Positions 1-8,242 of a stretch of 64,000 nt of DNA are shown here, in pieces. Position 1 is the stretch's first letter; every line of letters starts with the position of its first letter. The translations under genes and the position numbers were made by a program. Origin of the DNA: UBA1189 sp964570685 (GTDB taxonomy: Bacteria > Bacteroidota > Bacteroidia > Bacteroidales > Bacteroidaceae); assembly GCA_964570685.1 (NCBI GenBank), contig CAZMZC010000004.1:28398-92397 (forward strand), in the 5' to 3' direction. Below the pieces are notes generated by a model. That model saw nothing but the letters and a program-made list of their open reading frames with translations. It was not told the DNA's origin and did no database searches.

Positions 1-1
1 C

Positions 2-469
2 CAGAAAGTACAGAATAAGATACACTACGCCATTCATGGCCATACAGCAGCCGAACTGATTGTAGAGCGTGCCGATGCAGAGAAGGATTTTATGGGACTG
101 CTGACATTCAAGGGAAACCACCCTACGCTGCTTGAAGCCAAGACGGCAAAGAACTACTTGAACGAAAAGGAACTCCGCGCGATGGGGCAGCTCGTATCGG
201 GATACTTGGACTTCGCTGAGCGTCAAGCCGAGCGTGAGCAGGTGATGACGATGAACGACTGGGCTGCCTATTTGGATAGGATTCTGACCATGACTGGTGA
301 ACAATTGTTGCAAGGTTCGGGTAAAGTCTCTCACGAAGAAGCTATGGAGCACGCCACTACGGAGTATCGCAAATACAAGCAACGTACCATCAGTGATGTG
401 GAGCGTGACTATCTGTTCTCCATTAAAACGATTGAGAATCTGAGCAAGAATAGGGACAGCAATTCATGA
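2..469 (+). CDS. RhuM-family protein, C-terminal part (cut by left edge)
   Basis: The frame is open from base 2, so the gene begins outside the window; an internal ATG at 92 is not the real start. The visible 155 residues include KIHYAIHGHTAAELI, GLLTFKGNHP and a helical, charged tail ending NLSKNRDSNS. This matches the conserved C-terminal half of the RhuM (virulence RhuM) family, known from Salmonella pathogenicity island 3 and widespread in Bacteroidetes accessory DNA. Its biochemical role is not established. It is followed by a hairpin and by a gene on the opposite strand, so it is the last gene of its unit. Family assignment rests on recalled motifs; the function is unknown. Confidence 0.75.
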   Translation, partial: QKVQNKIHYAIHGHTAAELIVERADAEKDFMGLLTFKGNHPTLLEAKTAKNYLNEKELRAMGQLVSGYLDFAERQAEREQVMTMNDWAAYLDRILTMTGEQLLQGSGKVSHEEAMEHATTEYRKYKQRTISDVERDYLFSIKTIENLSKNRDSNS

Positions 470-508
470 AGATCGGCGGAGATATCCGAGTAACGATTTT
501 TATTCACC

Positions 509-553
509 TCTCCCTATTGGCGAAAGTTCATAAATCGGTTGGCAATAGGGAGA
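509..553. repeat. 11-bp perfect inverted repeat downstream of the RhuM gene
   Basis: TCTCCCTATTG at 509-519 is the exact reverse complement of 543-553, with a 23-base loop. It lies just after the RhuM stop, before the terminator hairpin of lepB. It may help end the RhuM transcript, although no T run follows directly. Confidence 0.5.
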
Positions 554-557
554 TAGA

Positions 558-587
558 AAATGGCGGACCAAAATCCGCCATTTCATT
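558..587 (-). terminator. Terminator hairpin of lepB, probably bidirectional
   Basis: AAATGGCGGA (558-567) pairs perfectly with TCCGCCATTT (574-583) around a 6-base loop. Read on the minus strand the stem is followed by TTTTCTAT directly after the lepB stop codon. On the plus strand it is followed by CATTTTATTT, so it could also stop RhuM transcription. Confidence 0.7.
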
Positions 588-2036
588 TTATTTGTAATTC
601 TCCACCATACGGAACATGCGGTTCCAGCGGATCTTGCCGTCGAGCCAGCCGCGGTCCTTGTCGAGCGAGAGCCAGATGAGGATGGGCTTGCCCACGATGT
701 GGTCTTCGGGTACGAAGCCCCAGAAGCGTGAGTCGAGGCTGTTGTGGCGGTTGTCGCCCTGCATCCAATAGTAGTCCATGGTGAAGGTATACTCCTTGGC
801 CTCCTTGCCGTTGATGTATATCTTGCCGTCGCGTACCTGCAGGTCGTTGCCCTCATATACGGCGATGGGGCGCTCGTAGAAGGGGAGGTTGTCGAGCGTG
901 AGGGCGATGGTTTCGCCACGCTTGGGTATCCACAGCGGACCGTAGTTGTCGATGCTCCAGCCCGTATGCTTGTTCACCGGGTAGAGTCCGTTGCCATGCT
1001 CCTCCACTACGGGAGTTATCTGAGTCACGATATCGGTGCGCTGGGAGAGTGTCTCGTAGGCCTTCTGTGTCAAAGGCAGGTAGTAATAGGTGCCGTTGGC
1101 ATTGTGGTTGGCAAGGTCCTCCTTGCTGATGCCCAGCTCGCGACGCAGCTTCTCGCCGATGGGCTTCTTCGTAGTGACGTAGTAGCTGTACTGCACATTG
1201 TCGGGTTCCTTGTTGGGCACGCCATCGAGGTAGATGACCTTGTCCTTGATTTCGAGTGTCTGTCCGGGCATACCTACGCAGCGCTTCACATAGTTCTCGC
1301 GGCGGTCTACGGGGCGCCAGTCTACCTTGCCGAACACTTCGGGGTGGCTGGCAATATACTTGCGTCCCTTGGCGAGGAACTGCTCGTATGCCTTGCGCTC
1401 ATCGGCAGCCGTGAGGCTGTCCACAAGAGGGTACTGCCCCTTGTTGAGCTCTACGCTGATGTCGCTCACCATCTTGTAGAAGTCGTTGGCGGCAAACTGA
1501 GGATTGCTCACGATGGTGTCGCCCGTGGGGTAGTTGAACACGACGATGTCGTTCAGCTCCACATTACCCAGTCCCTTGACACGCTCGTAGGGCCACTGCG
1601 GCCACTCGATGTAGCTCTTGCCACCGGTCACAGGCATGGTGTGCTGCGTGAGGGGCATGGTGAGCGGTGTGTTGGGCTTGCGCGGACCGTACGACACCTT
1701 GCTCACGAAGAGGTAGTCGCCCACGAGCAACGACTTCTCCAACGAAGAGGTGGGGATGGTGTAGTTCTGGAAGAAGTAGATGTGCACGAAGTACACCGCT
1801 ACGAGGGCAAACACGATGGCGTCGACCCAGCTCATCACGCTACGCACGGCAGCGCTCTTGGCCGTCTTCCACCATGTCCAGGGGATGAACTTGGTGATGT
1901 AGGCATCGAAGAGGAAGGGCACCACGATGAGTCCCCACCAGCTCTTGATCCACACGAGGAACAGGAGGTACAGTGCAAGCACTATGGCAAACTTTATCCA
2001 CTGCTTGGCAGTGGGCTTGGTTTTCTTGTTTTTCAT
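588..2036 (-). CDS. lepB: Signal peptidase I
   Basis: Inner-membrane serine protease (S26) that removes signal peptides from exported proteins, 482 aa. Hydrophobic segments at about residues 15-45 and 70-90 anchor it, followed by the catalytic region in the periplasm. The nucleophile box reads PTSSLEKSL (Ser about 98). The lysine box is NYVKRCVGMPG, with Lys as general base, and box E is GDNRHNSLDSRFWGFVP. It is longer than the E. coli enzyme because of a large insertion between the Ser and Lys boxes, as usual in Bacteroidetes. A TATCTTTG promoter element lies 24 bp upstream of the ATG and a terminator lies right after the stop, so it is probably monocistronic. The many exported proteins in this window would be its substrates. 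Confidence 0.95.
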   Translation of the reverse strand: MKNKKTKPTAKQWIKFAIVLALYLLFLVWIKSWWGLIVVPFLFDAYITKFIPWTWWKTAKSAAVRSVMSWVDAIVFALVAVYFVHIYFFQNYTIPTSSLEKSLLVGDYLFVSKVSYGPRKPNTPLTMPLTQHTMPVTGGKSYIEWPQWPYERVKGLGNVELNDIVVFNYPTGDTIVSNPQFAANDFYKMVSDISVELNKGQYPLVDSLTAADERKAYEQFLAKGRKYIASHPEVFGKVDWRPVDRRENYVKRCVGMPGQTLEIKDKVIYLDGVPNKEPDNVQYSYYVTTKKPIGEKLRRELGISKEDLANHNANGTYYYLPLTQKAYETLSQRTDIVTQITPVVEEHGNGLYPVNKHTGWSIDNYGPLWIPKRGETIALTLDNLPFYERPIAVYEGNDLQVRDGKIYINGKEAKEYTFTMDYYWMQGDNRHNSLDSRFWGFVPEDHIVGKPILIWLSLDKDRGWLDGKIRWNRMFRMVENYK

Positions 2037-2059
2037 ATTATGATAATTACATTTAAATG

Positions 2060-2067
2060 CAAAGATA
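2060..2067 (-). promoter_or_regulatory. -7 box of lepB
   Basis: TATCTTTG on the minus strand, matching the Bacteroidetes -7 consensus TAnnTTTG, 24 bp upstream of the lepB start. No convincing -33 TTTG was seen. Confidence 0.6.
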
Positions 2068-2175
2068 CTGTTTATTTTGCTCTACACCGCTGTTTTTCGT
2101 TATTTTTTAACAACAAAAAGGGAATGCCATCTTCTCAGTGGATTAAATGGGTGCTGCGTAAACGATTATAAAAGC

Positions 2176-2214
2176 AAATGGCAGCGCACCTCACGGTGAA
2201 CTGCCACTTTTCAA
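2176..2214 (-). terminator. Hairpin downstream of the acyl-CoA ligase gene
   Basis: TGGCAG (2179-2184) pairs with CTGCCA (2201-2206), with an inner CACC/GGTG pairing. Read on the minus strand it is followed by TTTGCTTTT. It lies about 100 bp past the acyl-CoA ligase stop, so it probably ends that transcript. Confidence 0.45.
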
Positions 2215-2307
2215 AAAAGGTTTAGGTTGCAAACAATAATAATCAACAAGCGATTTTCTTTTTGTATTGTTAAGATTTGGTATGTTTCTGGAAAAGAGTT
2301 TCTCTTT

Positions 2308-3957
2308 TTATTTCTGTTGTCGTATCTCGAAATGCTTGATTTTTCCGCTGATGGTTTTGGGCAGCTCGGTCACGAACTCTACCACACGTGGATATTTATA
2401 GGGGGCGGTGGCCTCCTTCACGTAGGCTTGTATGTCTTTGATGAGTTGCTCGTTGGCGCGGTCACGATACTCTTCAGTGAGCACGATAGTGGCTTTCACT
2501 ACCTGTCCACGTATCTCGTCGGGGACACCTGTGATGGCGCACTCAAGCACAGCTGGGTGCTTCATGAGGGCACTCTCGACCTCGAAGGGACCGATGCGGT
2601 AACCTGATGACTTGATGACATCATCGGTGCGTCCTACAAACCAGAAGTAACCGTCGGCATCGCGACGGGCTATGTCGCCCGTATGATACCAGCCATTATA
2701 GTTGGCTGAGGATGTGAGCTGTTCGTCGCGATAGTATTCTTTGAAGAGACCCAAGGGCTTGCCATGGGCGGTGCGTATCACAATCTCGCCTTCCTCGTCG
2801 GAGCCGAGGATGTTGCCTGTGCCATCCATAATCTCTACATGGAATTGGGGGCCGCGCACCCCCATTGATCCTGGCCTGGGATTGCACCAAGGATAGGTAC
2901 CTACGGATAGGGTAGTCTCGGTCTGCCCATAGCCTTCCATAAGGCGGATGCCTGTAAGGCGGTACCATTCGTCGAATACGCTTGGGTTGAGGGCTTCACC
3001 TGCTACGGTACAGTAGCGCAGACTGCTGATGTCATAGCTGGCTACATCTTCTTTAATAAGGAAACGGAACACGGTGGGAGGAGCACAGAACGAGGTTATG
3101 CGGTGCTTCTCGATGGTGCGCAGAATGTCTGCCGGTGGAAAGCGGCCCTCATAGTCATATACAAAGACTGTGGCACCTGCTATCCATTGGCCGTAGAGTT
3201 TTCCCCAAGCGGCTTTGCCCCATCCGGTGTCGCTTAAGGTGAGGTGTAGCGAGTCTTCGCTAAGGTTGTGCCAATAGCTGCCTGTGATGATATGGCCTAG
3301 CGGGTAGGTGAAATCGTGGCATACCATCTTGGGCTCGCCAGTAGTACCCGAGGTGAAATACATGAGCATCGTATCGGTGTAGTCGTTTTTCGTGGGTCTC
3401 ACAAAGGGCGCAGCGGTCGCTATCCCTTGGTGGAAATCACTCCATCCCTCGGGGATGATTTTGCCGATGGAAACGAGGTTTTTTAGCGTTGGGCAGTTCG
3501 GATAGGCTGCTTCGACATTGCGTATGATATCCTCGTCGCCGCAGGCCACGATGGTGTGGATGTCGGCTGCATTGCACCGATACTCGATATCGTGCTTGCG
3601 CAACAGATGTGTGGCGGGCACTACAATGGCACCTAACTTGTGCAAGGCAAGTATACTGAACCACCACTCGTAACGACGCTTCAGGATGAGCATCACTACA
3701 TCTCCTTTGCCAATGCCTATGCTCTGGAAGTAGGAGGCGGTGCGATCGGAATAGGTCTTCAGGTCGTGGAATGAGAAGGTACGCTCTTCTCCGTCTTCAT
3801 TGGTCCACAGCATAGCACGCTTGGTCGGAGCTTTCTCGGCCCACGCATCGATGATGTCGTAGGCAAAATTGAAGTGCTCGGGTACGCGCACCTCATAGTT
3901 TTGCATAAAGTCTTCGTAAGACTCAAAACTGGTTTGTTTCAGAAATTGTTCCAACAT
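2308..3957 (-). CDS. AMP-forming acyl-CoA ligase (acetyl/medium-chain type)
   Basis: Member of the ANL adenylate-forming superfamily, activating a carboxylic acid to acyl-AMP and then acyl-CoA; 549 aa. The P-loop-like motif YFTSGTTGEPKM is clear, as are EGYGQTET, YHTGDIARRDADGYFWFVGR with the hinge Asp, and the C-terminal PKTISGKIKH carrying the adenylation Lys. Length and motifs resemble the medium-chain/acetyl ligases (ACSM-like) common in Bacteroidales; exact substrate cannot be read from sequence. The frame is open from 4065, but a TATCTTTG promoter element lies at 3987-3994. Transcription therefore starts downstream of the upstream ATG, and the start at 3957 (MLEQFLKQTS) is preferred. 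Confidence 0.88.
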   Translation of the reverse strand: MLEQFLKQTSFESYEDFMQNYEVRVPEHFNFAYDIIDAWAEKAPTKRAMLWTNEDGEERTFSFHDLKTYSDRTASYFQSIGIGKGDVVMLILKRRYEWWFSILALHKLGAIVVPATHLLRKHDIEYRCNAADIHTIVACGDEDIIRNVEAAYPNCPTLKNLVSIGKIIPEGWSDFHQGIATAAPFVRPTKNDYTDTMLMYFTSGTTGEPKMVCHDFTYPLGHIITGSYWHNLSEDSLHLTLSDTGWGKAAWGKLYGQWIAGATVFVYDYEGRFPPADILRTIEKHRITSFCAPPTVFRFLIKEDVASYDISSLRYCTVAGEALNPSVFDEWYRLTGIRLMEGYGQTETTLSVGTYPWCNPRPGSMGVRGPQFHVEIMDGTGNILGSDEEGEIVIRTAHGKPLGLFKEYYRDEQLTSSANYNGWYHTGDIARRDADGYFWFVGRTDDVIKSSGYRIGPFEVESALMKHPAVLECAITGVPDEIRGQVVKATIVLTEEYRDRANEQLIKDIQAYVKEATAPYKYPRVVEFVTELPKTISGKIKHFEIRQQK

Positions 3958-3986
3958 ACGGTTCTTTGCTTTCAAAATTGACGTTG

Positions 3987-3994
3987 CAAAGATA
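3987..3994 (-). promoter_or_regulatory. -7 box of the acyl-CoA ligase gene
   Basis: TATCTTTG on the minus strand, 29 bp upstream of the preferred start at 3957. It sits inside the longer open frame and so decides the start choice. Confidence 0.6.
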
Positions 3995-4129
3995 AAGTGT
4001 GTGTTGAGAACCTGTTTTTCTTTTGCCCTCAATCTCTTTGTGATTGCCCACAAAAGATGCTCCATTCATCAAGGGATGTAGGGGCGAATGGCGCAAAGCG
4101 CTGTGAACGTTATGGTTGTGGATGGTGCT

Positions 4130-5032
4130 CTACTCGGCCTTCTCGTCGTTGGGGCGTGCGAGTATGTGTTGTATATTCGACGAATAAGACTTGGATACGG
4201 GTATTTGTTTGATGCCGTCGTGAGTGAGTCTGATGTACATACCATCGCGGTCGTTGCGGAAGATACGTATCTTATTCTTGTTGACGATATATCCACGATG
4301 GCAGCGGATGAGGTAGTCGCCGAATTTGTTTTCGATGGCCTTGGTGGTGCTGCGCAGCATATAATTGCATAGCTTGCCATCGGCTTCGTAATATATCTTC
4401 ACGTAGTTGTCCTGCGACTCTACGTAGTAAAGGCTGTCGATGTTGATGCTCATCTTGAGACGCCCGGTGCTGTCGACGAGGTGGATGAGTTTGGGGTCGG
4501 TCTTGTCGGTCTTGTCGTTCACCATATTCATGCCTATACGGTCGAGCAGGAGGCGCTGGTAGCGCGTGGTAGCATAGAGCACGCAGATGACGTAAGGCAC
4601 AATGATGATGAAGGCCAGCACCATTACCGCACGCTTGAGAATCTGTAGGAAGAGGTTCGGGTCGTCGATGACAAAAAGTTCGGTGAAAACGGTATAAATG
4701 AAGGCTTCCATTATCACTTCGGCGCCTACCCATAGCATCAGTTGGCCATTGGTAATTGGGTGGCGGCGGTGTACTTGGTGCAGCACTACTTTACTTAATA
4801 TAAGGAAGGCGATGGCTACGAGGTAGAAGGCCACGGAAGCCATCACCATGCGGAATCCGCTGGTTACCTCTCCTGACTCCTGCTCTTGGGTCATCAGGGT
4901 GAGCCATGAAGTGGAGGAGTAGGGGCCGTATATTACCATGAAAAGGATGGAAAAGAGCACGATGAATATGACCGAGCCCGTCAGAGTACGGCTTTCAAGC
5001 AGGTATCTTGGTGCTTTCTTTCTTAAATCCAT
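4130..5032 (-). CDS. Membrane-anchored LytTR-family DNA-binding regulator
   Basis: The 300 aa carry four hydrophobic segments (about residues 18-36, 62-82, 95-117, 130-152). A LytTR DNA-binding domain follows at about 190-290, recognised from YYVESQDNYVKIYY, LRSTTKAIE and the CHRGYIVNKNKI motif. Proteins of this layout (integral membrane region joined to LytTR, no receiver domain) are transcription factors thought to act from the inner membrane; the signal is unknown. No histidine kinase is adjacent. Two promoters precede it, and the distal one has a pair of identical 13-bp direct repeats just upstream of its -33 box, the usual arrangement for LytTR-type activators. Autoregulation is therefore a reasonable inference. 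The gene is divergent from fabH. Confidence 0.85.
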   Translation of the reverse strand: MDLRKKAPRYLLESRTLTGSVIFIVLFSILFMVIYGPYSSTSWLTLMTQEQESGEVTSGFRMVMASVAFYLVAIAFLILSKVVLHQVHRRHPITNGQLMLWVGAEVIMEAFIYTVFTELFVIDDPNLFLQILKRAVMVLAFIIIVPYVICVLYATTRYQRLLLDRIGMNMVNDKTDKTDPKLIHLVDSTGRLKMSINIDSLYYVESQDNYVKIYYEADGKLCNYMLRSTTKAIENKFGDYLIRCHRGYIVNKNKIRIFRNDRDGMYIRLTHDGIKQIPVSKSYSSNIQHILARPNDEKAE

Positions 5033-5073
5033 AGTATGTTCTTTTTGTCAGGTGTTTTGCTTTTCTTATGGTG

Positions 5074-5103
5074 CAAAGATATGATAAGCGAGCGAGACAC
5101 AAA
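5074..5103 (-). promoter_or_regulatory. Proximal promoter of the LytTR gene
   Basis: On the minus strand TTTG (5100-5103), 18 bp, then TATCTTTG (5074-5081). The start codon is 41 bp downstream. Confidence 0.6.
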
Positions 5104-5152
5104 GCGGCTTTGGTGGCTCACTGCGAGCGTGAGTATCTTCACAAATTCTCTG

Positions 5153-5185
5153 CAAAGATACGAAAAAGGAGTGAATAAATACAAA
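5153..5185 (-). promoter_or_regulatory. Distal promoter of the LytTR gene
   Basis: On the minus strand TTTG (5182-5185), 21 bp, then TATCTTTG (5153-5160). The direct repeats at 5193-5223 lie immediately upstream, at roughly -46 to -76 from the expected start. Confidence 0.6.
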
Positions 5186-5192
5186 CTTTCGC

Positions 5193-5223
5193 CGTTTTTC
5201 ACCCCATATACGTTTTTCACCCC
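5193..5223. promoter_or_regulatory. Two identical 13-bp direct repeats, candidate LytTR operator
   Basis: CGTTTTTCACCCC occurs at 5193-5205 and again at 5211-5223, separated by ATATA (18-bp period). LytTR domains bind tandem direct repeats, and the position just upstream of the distal promoter suits an activator. Binding is inferred, not shown. Confidence 0.5.
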
Positions 5224-5290
5224 TTTACCCCTCAATTCGCACATTTTGTCCCTATAGGGGTTTCCTCCTGCCACATCGAAGCCCTTTTTG

Positions 5291-5321
5291 TTGAGTGGGT
5301 GGAGCGTATTGAGTACCTTTG
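5291..5321 (+). promoter_or_regulatory. Promoter of fabH
   Basis: TTG (5291-5293), 20 bp, then TACCTTTG (5314-5321). The fabH ATG follows 52 bp later, which excludes the earlier in-frame start at 5299. Confidence 0.65.
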
Positions 5322-5373
5322 CACCGTTGATTTTTATTGTAATGTTGTAAGGATTCCCCTAAAAGAAGAAACT

Positions 5374-6327
5374 ATGAGAATAATTGGAACAGGAAGTGCG
5401 CATCCCAAGCGCACCTTGACAAATGATGACTTGTCGAAGATGATGGACACCAGCGATGAGTGGATTCGCGAGCGCACTGGCATTCGCACACGCCAAGTTA
5501 TCACTGACGAAACGTTGGAAGACCTTGCTGCTGAGGCCGCCCAAAAGGCACTGGACGATGCGGGCATCAAAGCGGCAGAACTTGACTATATCATCTGCTC
5601 TAACGTTGCATATGAGTATGCCACGCCTACCGTAGCGAGCATTGTGGAGGGAAAGATTGGAGCATCGTGCCCTTGTGTGGACCTCAATGCTGCCTGCACG
5701 GGCTTCATCTATGCCATCGACTTTGCCGAGGCGTTGCTGCAGACGGGCCGTGCTACCAACATTCTGGTAATGGCTGCCGAGGAACCTACCCGTATGGTCG
5801 ACTGGAACGACCGCAGCACCTGCGTGCTCTTTGGCGACGGTGCAGGAGCTATGGTAGTGACCAAGGGGGAGGGGCTGCGTGCCATCAAGGTATCGTCGAA
5901 GAGCAATCTGAATGTGCTCTACTACAAGCGCAAGCTGGAACCCACGCCTTTCATCACCAAGGAGGAAGAGCATATACCGCTCTATATGGCTGGGCAGGAG
6001 GTGTTCAAGACTGCTGTAACTTGCTCGCTGCGCGACCTCTTGGCTGTGCTTTCCGATGCGGGGATCGACAAGGATGACATCACTTACTATGTGCTGCATC
6101 AGGCCAACTATCGTATCCTCGACTTTATCCGTCACCGCTTCGGTGCCGACACGTCGAAGTTTCCCACCAATGTGGACAAGTATGGCAACACCTCATCGGC
6201 TAGCATACCCATGTTGCTTGACGAGTTGAACCGCGAAGGAAAGCTGAAAAAGGGCGATTTGCTCGCATTTAGTGCTTTTGGTGCAGGATTTACCTCGGGT
6301 GCATGTATCATCGAATGGAATAAATAA
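5374..6327 (+). CDS. fabH: 3-oxoacyl-ACP synthase III (KAS III)
   Basis: Condenses a short acyl-CoA primer with malonyl-ACP to start fatty acid synthesis in the cytosol; 317 aa, normal for the family. The thiolase-fold catalytic triad is visible: Cys in LNAACTGF, His in YVLHQANYRI and Asn in YGNTSSAS. The N-terminal TSDEWIRERTGIR is also typical. The start at 5374 is chosen because the promoter at 5314-5321 lies inside the longer open frame. FabF and FabZ homologues follow on the same strand, but a folded repeat separates fabH from fabF. No acpP is present, so this may be either the main initiating enzyme or one serving a special acyl chain. Confidence 0.93.
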   Translation: MRIIGTGSAHPKRTLTNDDLSKMMDTSDEWIRERTGIRTRQVITDETLEDLAAEAAQKALDDAGIKAAELDYIICSNVAYEYATPTVASIVEGKIGASCPCVDLNAACTGFIYAIDFAEALLQTGRATNILVMAAEEPTRMVDWNDRSTCVLFGDGAGAMVVTKGEGLRAIKVSSKSNLNVLYYKRKLEPTPFITKEEEHIPLYMAGQEVFKTAVTCSLRDLLAVLSDAGIDKDDITYYVLHQANYRILDFIRHRFGADTSKFPTNVDKYGNTSSASIPMLLDELNREGKLKKGDLLAFSAFGAGFTSGACIIEWNK

Positions 6328-6393
6328 CTATATTTGCAGCGATATTGTAAAACTTCTATGTAATAATATCTAAAAAAATAAGTTGCATAAGTT

Positions 6394-6476
6394 TGTCATG
6401 TTGAACGAAGTGAAACATCTCGCAATGTTTCTTGCCAAGTCCAATTGCGAGATTCTTCGTTTCACTCAGGATGACA
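6394..6476. repeat. Imperfect inverted (REP-like) repeat between fabH and fabF
   Basis: The 83-bp element begins TGTCATGTTGAACGAAGTGA and ends in the related complement CACTCAGGATGACA. The arms meet around the CTCGCAAT/ATTGCGAG core, so it can form a long hairpin. The sequence type (TGTCATnnTGAnCGAAGTGA) is a dispersed intergenic repeat I recognise from Bacteroidales and other bacteria. It may attenuate or stabilise the fab transcript. Confidence 0.65.
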
Positions 6477-6497
6477 TTAATAAAATTGGAACTAAAA

Positions 6498-7739
6498 ATG
6501 GAAAGAAGAGTTGTAATTACTGGTTTGGGCACTATCAGCCCTGTAGGAAACACAGTGGCCGACTTTTGGAATAGTCTGAAAGAAGGTAAGAGTGGATTGA
6601 ACTTTATCCAAGGATATGACGATGTGGACCTTCCTGTGCGTATCGTGGCTCAAGTGAAGGACTTTGATTCTATGGCTAATGGATTGGAGCGTGCCGATGT
6701 ACGCAAGATGGACCCCTATTGCCAGTATGCCGTGGCTGCAGCCAATCAGGCTGTGAAGGATAGCGGACTGGTGAGCGGTGAGAACATTGAACCCGACCGT
6801 TTCGGTGTATACGTCGGTTCAGGTATCGGTGGTATCAGTACCTTTGTACGTGAGACCGAGAAGCTCCTCAATGAGGGTGCACGCCGTATCTCTCCGCTGT
6901 TTGTACCTACGATGATTGCCAATATCGCTTCGGGCAACATCGCCATCCGTCACAATGCCCAAGGTCCCTGCCTTCCCATCGTGACCGCCTGTGCTACAGG
7001 TACACACTCGGCAGGCGAGGCCTACCGCGCCATCAAGAATGGTCAGGCCGATGCCATCATCACTGGTGGTGCTGAAGCAGCCGTACACCCCTTGGCCATT
7101 GGCGGTTTTGCTAACAGTAGAGCGCTCACCAATGCCGAGACATTGGAAGATGCTTGTACGCCATTCGATGCACGCCGCAGCGGTTTCACTATGGCCGAAG
7201 GTGCCGGTGTACTTGTATTCGAAGAGTATGAGCATGCCGTGAAGCGCGGTGCAAATATCTATGCCGAGGTAGTGGGCTATGGCAACACCTGTGATGCCCA
7301 CCACTACACCGCTCCGCGTCCCGATGGCATACCTGCATCAAAGGCTATCCGTATGGCACTCGATGAGGCAGGCTACACTGCCGAGGACACCCTCTACATC
7401 AATGCTCACGGTACCAGCACCCCGCTCAACGACAAGACCGAGACCAACGCCATCAAGCTCGCCTTGGGCGAGGAGGAGGCTCGTAAGGCACTCATCAGTT
7501 CTACCAAGTCGATGACAGGCCACATGCTTGGCGCTGCCGGAGGTGTGGAGCTCATCGCTACTGCATTGGCTGTGAAGCACGGTATCGTGCCCCCTACCAT
7601 CAACTATAAGGAGGCTGACCCCGAATGTGATCTCAACTACGTGCCAAATAAGGCGGTAGAGGCCAATGTCACTATTGCTTTGTCAAACTCGCTTGGCTTC
7701 GGTGGACATAATGCTTGTGTGGCTTTGAGAAAGATCTAA
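6498..7739 (+). CDS. fabF: 3-oxoacyl-ACP synthase II (KAS II)
   Basis: Elongating condensing enzyme of fatty acid synthesis, 413 aa, full length. The KAS signature is complete: active-site Cys in VTACATGTHSAG, first His in NAHGTSTPLND, second His in TKSMTGHMLGAAGG, and the terminal GFGGHNA. The start at 6498 (MERRVVITGLGTISPVGNT) matches the family; the open frame upstream runs through the REP-like repeat and is not coding. fabZ begins 3 bp after the stop, so the two are co-transcribed. Which fatty acid pathway it serves is not visible; a second fabF next to acpP elsewhere in the genome would be expected. Confidence 0.94.
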   Translation: MERRVVITGLGTISPVGNTVADFWNSLKEGKSGLNFIQGYDDVDLPVRIVAQVKDFDSMANGLERADVRKMDPYCQYAVAAANQAVKDSGLVSGENIEPDRFGVYVGSGIGGISTFVRETEKLLNEGARRISPLFVPTMIANIASGNIAIRHNAQGPCLPIVTACATGTHSAGEAYRAIKNGQADAIITGGAEAAVHPLAIGGFANSRALTNAETLEDACTPFDARRSGFTMAEGAGVLVFEEYEHAVKRGANIYAEVVGYGNTCDAHHYTAPRPDGIPASKAIRMALDEAGYTAEDTLYINAHGTSTPLNDKTETNAIKLALGEEEARKALISSTKSMTGHMLGAAGGVELIATALAVKHGIVPPTINYKEADPECDLNYVPNKAVEANVTIALSNSLGFGGHNACVALRKI

Positions 7740-7742
7740 TAT

Positions 7743-8177
7743 ATGGAAAGAGAAGAAATCAAAACCTATCTCCCTCACCGTGAGCCGATGCTGCTTGTCG
7801 ATTCCATCGTGTTGGAGACAGAGACTACCGCTGATGGCACCGAGTCACAATACGCCATTGCTACCTATCATGTGCGTGGCGACGAGTATTTCCTTCAGGG
7901 TCACTTCCCTGACTATCCCGTGGTGCCTGGTGTCATTCTATGTGAGATGATGGCCCAGTCGTGTGCACTGCTGCTCGGTGATGAAATCAAAAGCAAGCGC
8001 CCCCTCTATACGGGTATCGACAATGTGCGTTTCAAGAATCAGGTGAGACCGGGCGATACTATTGTGATTCGCTCATCCATTACCGACCGCCGTCAGGCTA
8101 TCGTCTTTGCCAAGGCCGAGGCCAAGGTCAATGGTAAACTCTGTTGCCGTGGCAACCTCTCGTTTGCTTTGGTGTAA
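7743..8177 (+). CDS. fabZ: FabZ-like 3-hydroxyacyl-ACP dehydratase
   Basis: Hot-dog fold dehydratase that removes water from 3-hydroxyacyl-ACP, 144 aa. The family signature is present: LPHREPMLLVD near the N terminus, the catalytic His in GHFPDYPVVPGV, and the catalytic Glu in ILCEMMAQ. It follows fabF after 3 bp and is ended by a strong terminator, so it is the last gene of the fab unit. Length and motifs fit FabZ rather than FabA. Confidence 0.9.
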   Translation: MEREEIKTYLPHREPMLLVDSIVLETETTADGTESQYAIATYHVRGDEYFLQGHFPDYPVVPGVILCEMMAQSCALLLGDEIKSKRPLYTGIDNVRFKNQVRPGDTIVIRSSITDRRQAIVFAKAEAKVNGKLCCRGNLSFALV

Positions 8178-8196
8178 ACTTGCATGATATTATAGA

Positions 8197-8231
8197 AGTG
8201 GGGATGCAGGTTTGTATCCCCACTCTTATTT
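8197..8231. terminator. Bidirectional terminator between fabZ and ruvB
   Basis: AGTGGGGAT (8197-8205) pairs perfectly with ATCCCCACT (8216-8224), followed by CTTATTTATAT on the plus strand. It lies between the convergent ends of fabZ and ruvB and can serve both. Confidence 0.8.
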
Positions 8232-8242
8232 ATATAAGGTTT

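Larger units (their letters stand above)
5033..5373. other. Intergenic control region between the LytTR gene and fabH
   Basis: This 341-bp divergent spacer holds no gene. It contains two minus-strand promoters for the LytTR gene, one plus-strand promoter for fabH, and a pair of 13-bp direct repeats; each is listed separately. Confidence 0.7.

Noticed and set aside
744..2171. Long plus-strand open frame (475 codons) opposite signal peptidase I
   Set aside because: It is an antisense shadow of lepB: no family resemblance, no promoter or start context, and the lepB motifs are unambiguous.
4272..4733. 153-residue minus-strand frame inside the LytTR gene
   Set aside because: Out-of-frame shadow of the LytTR gene, rich in Arg and His with no family features.
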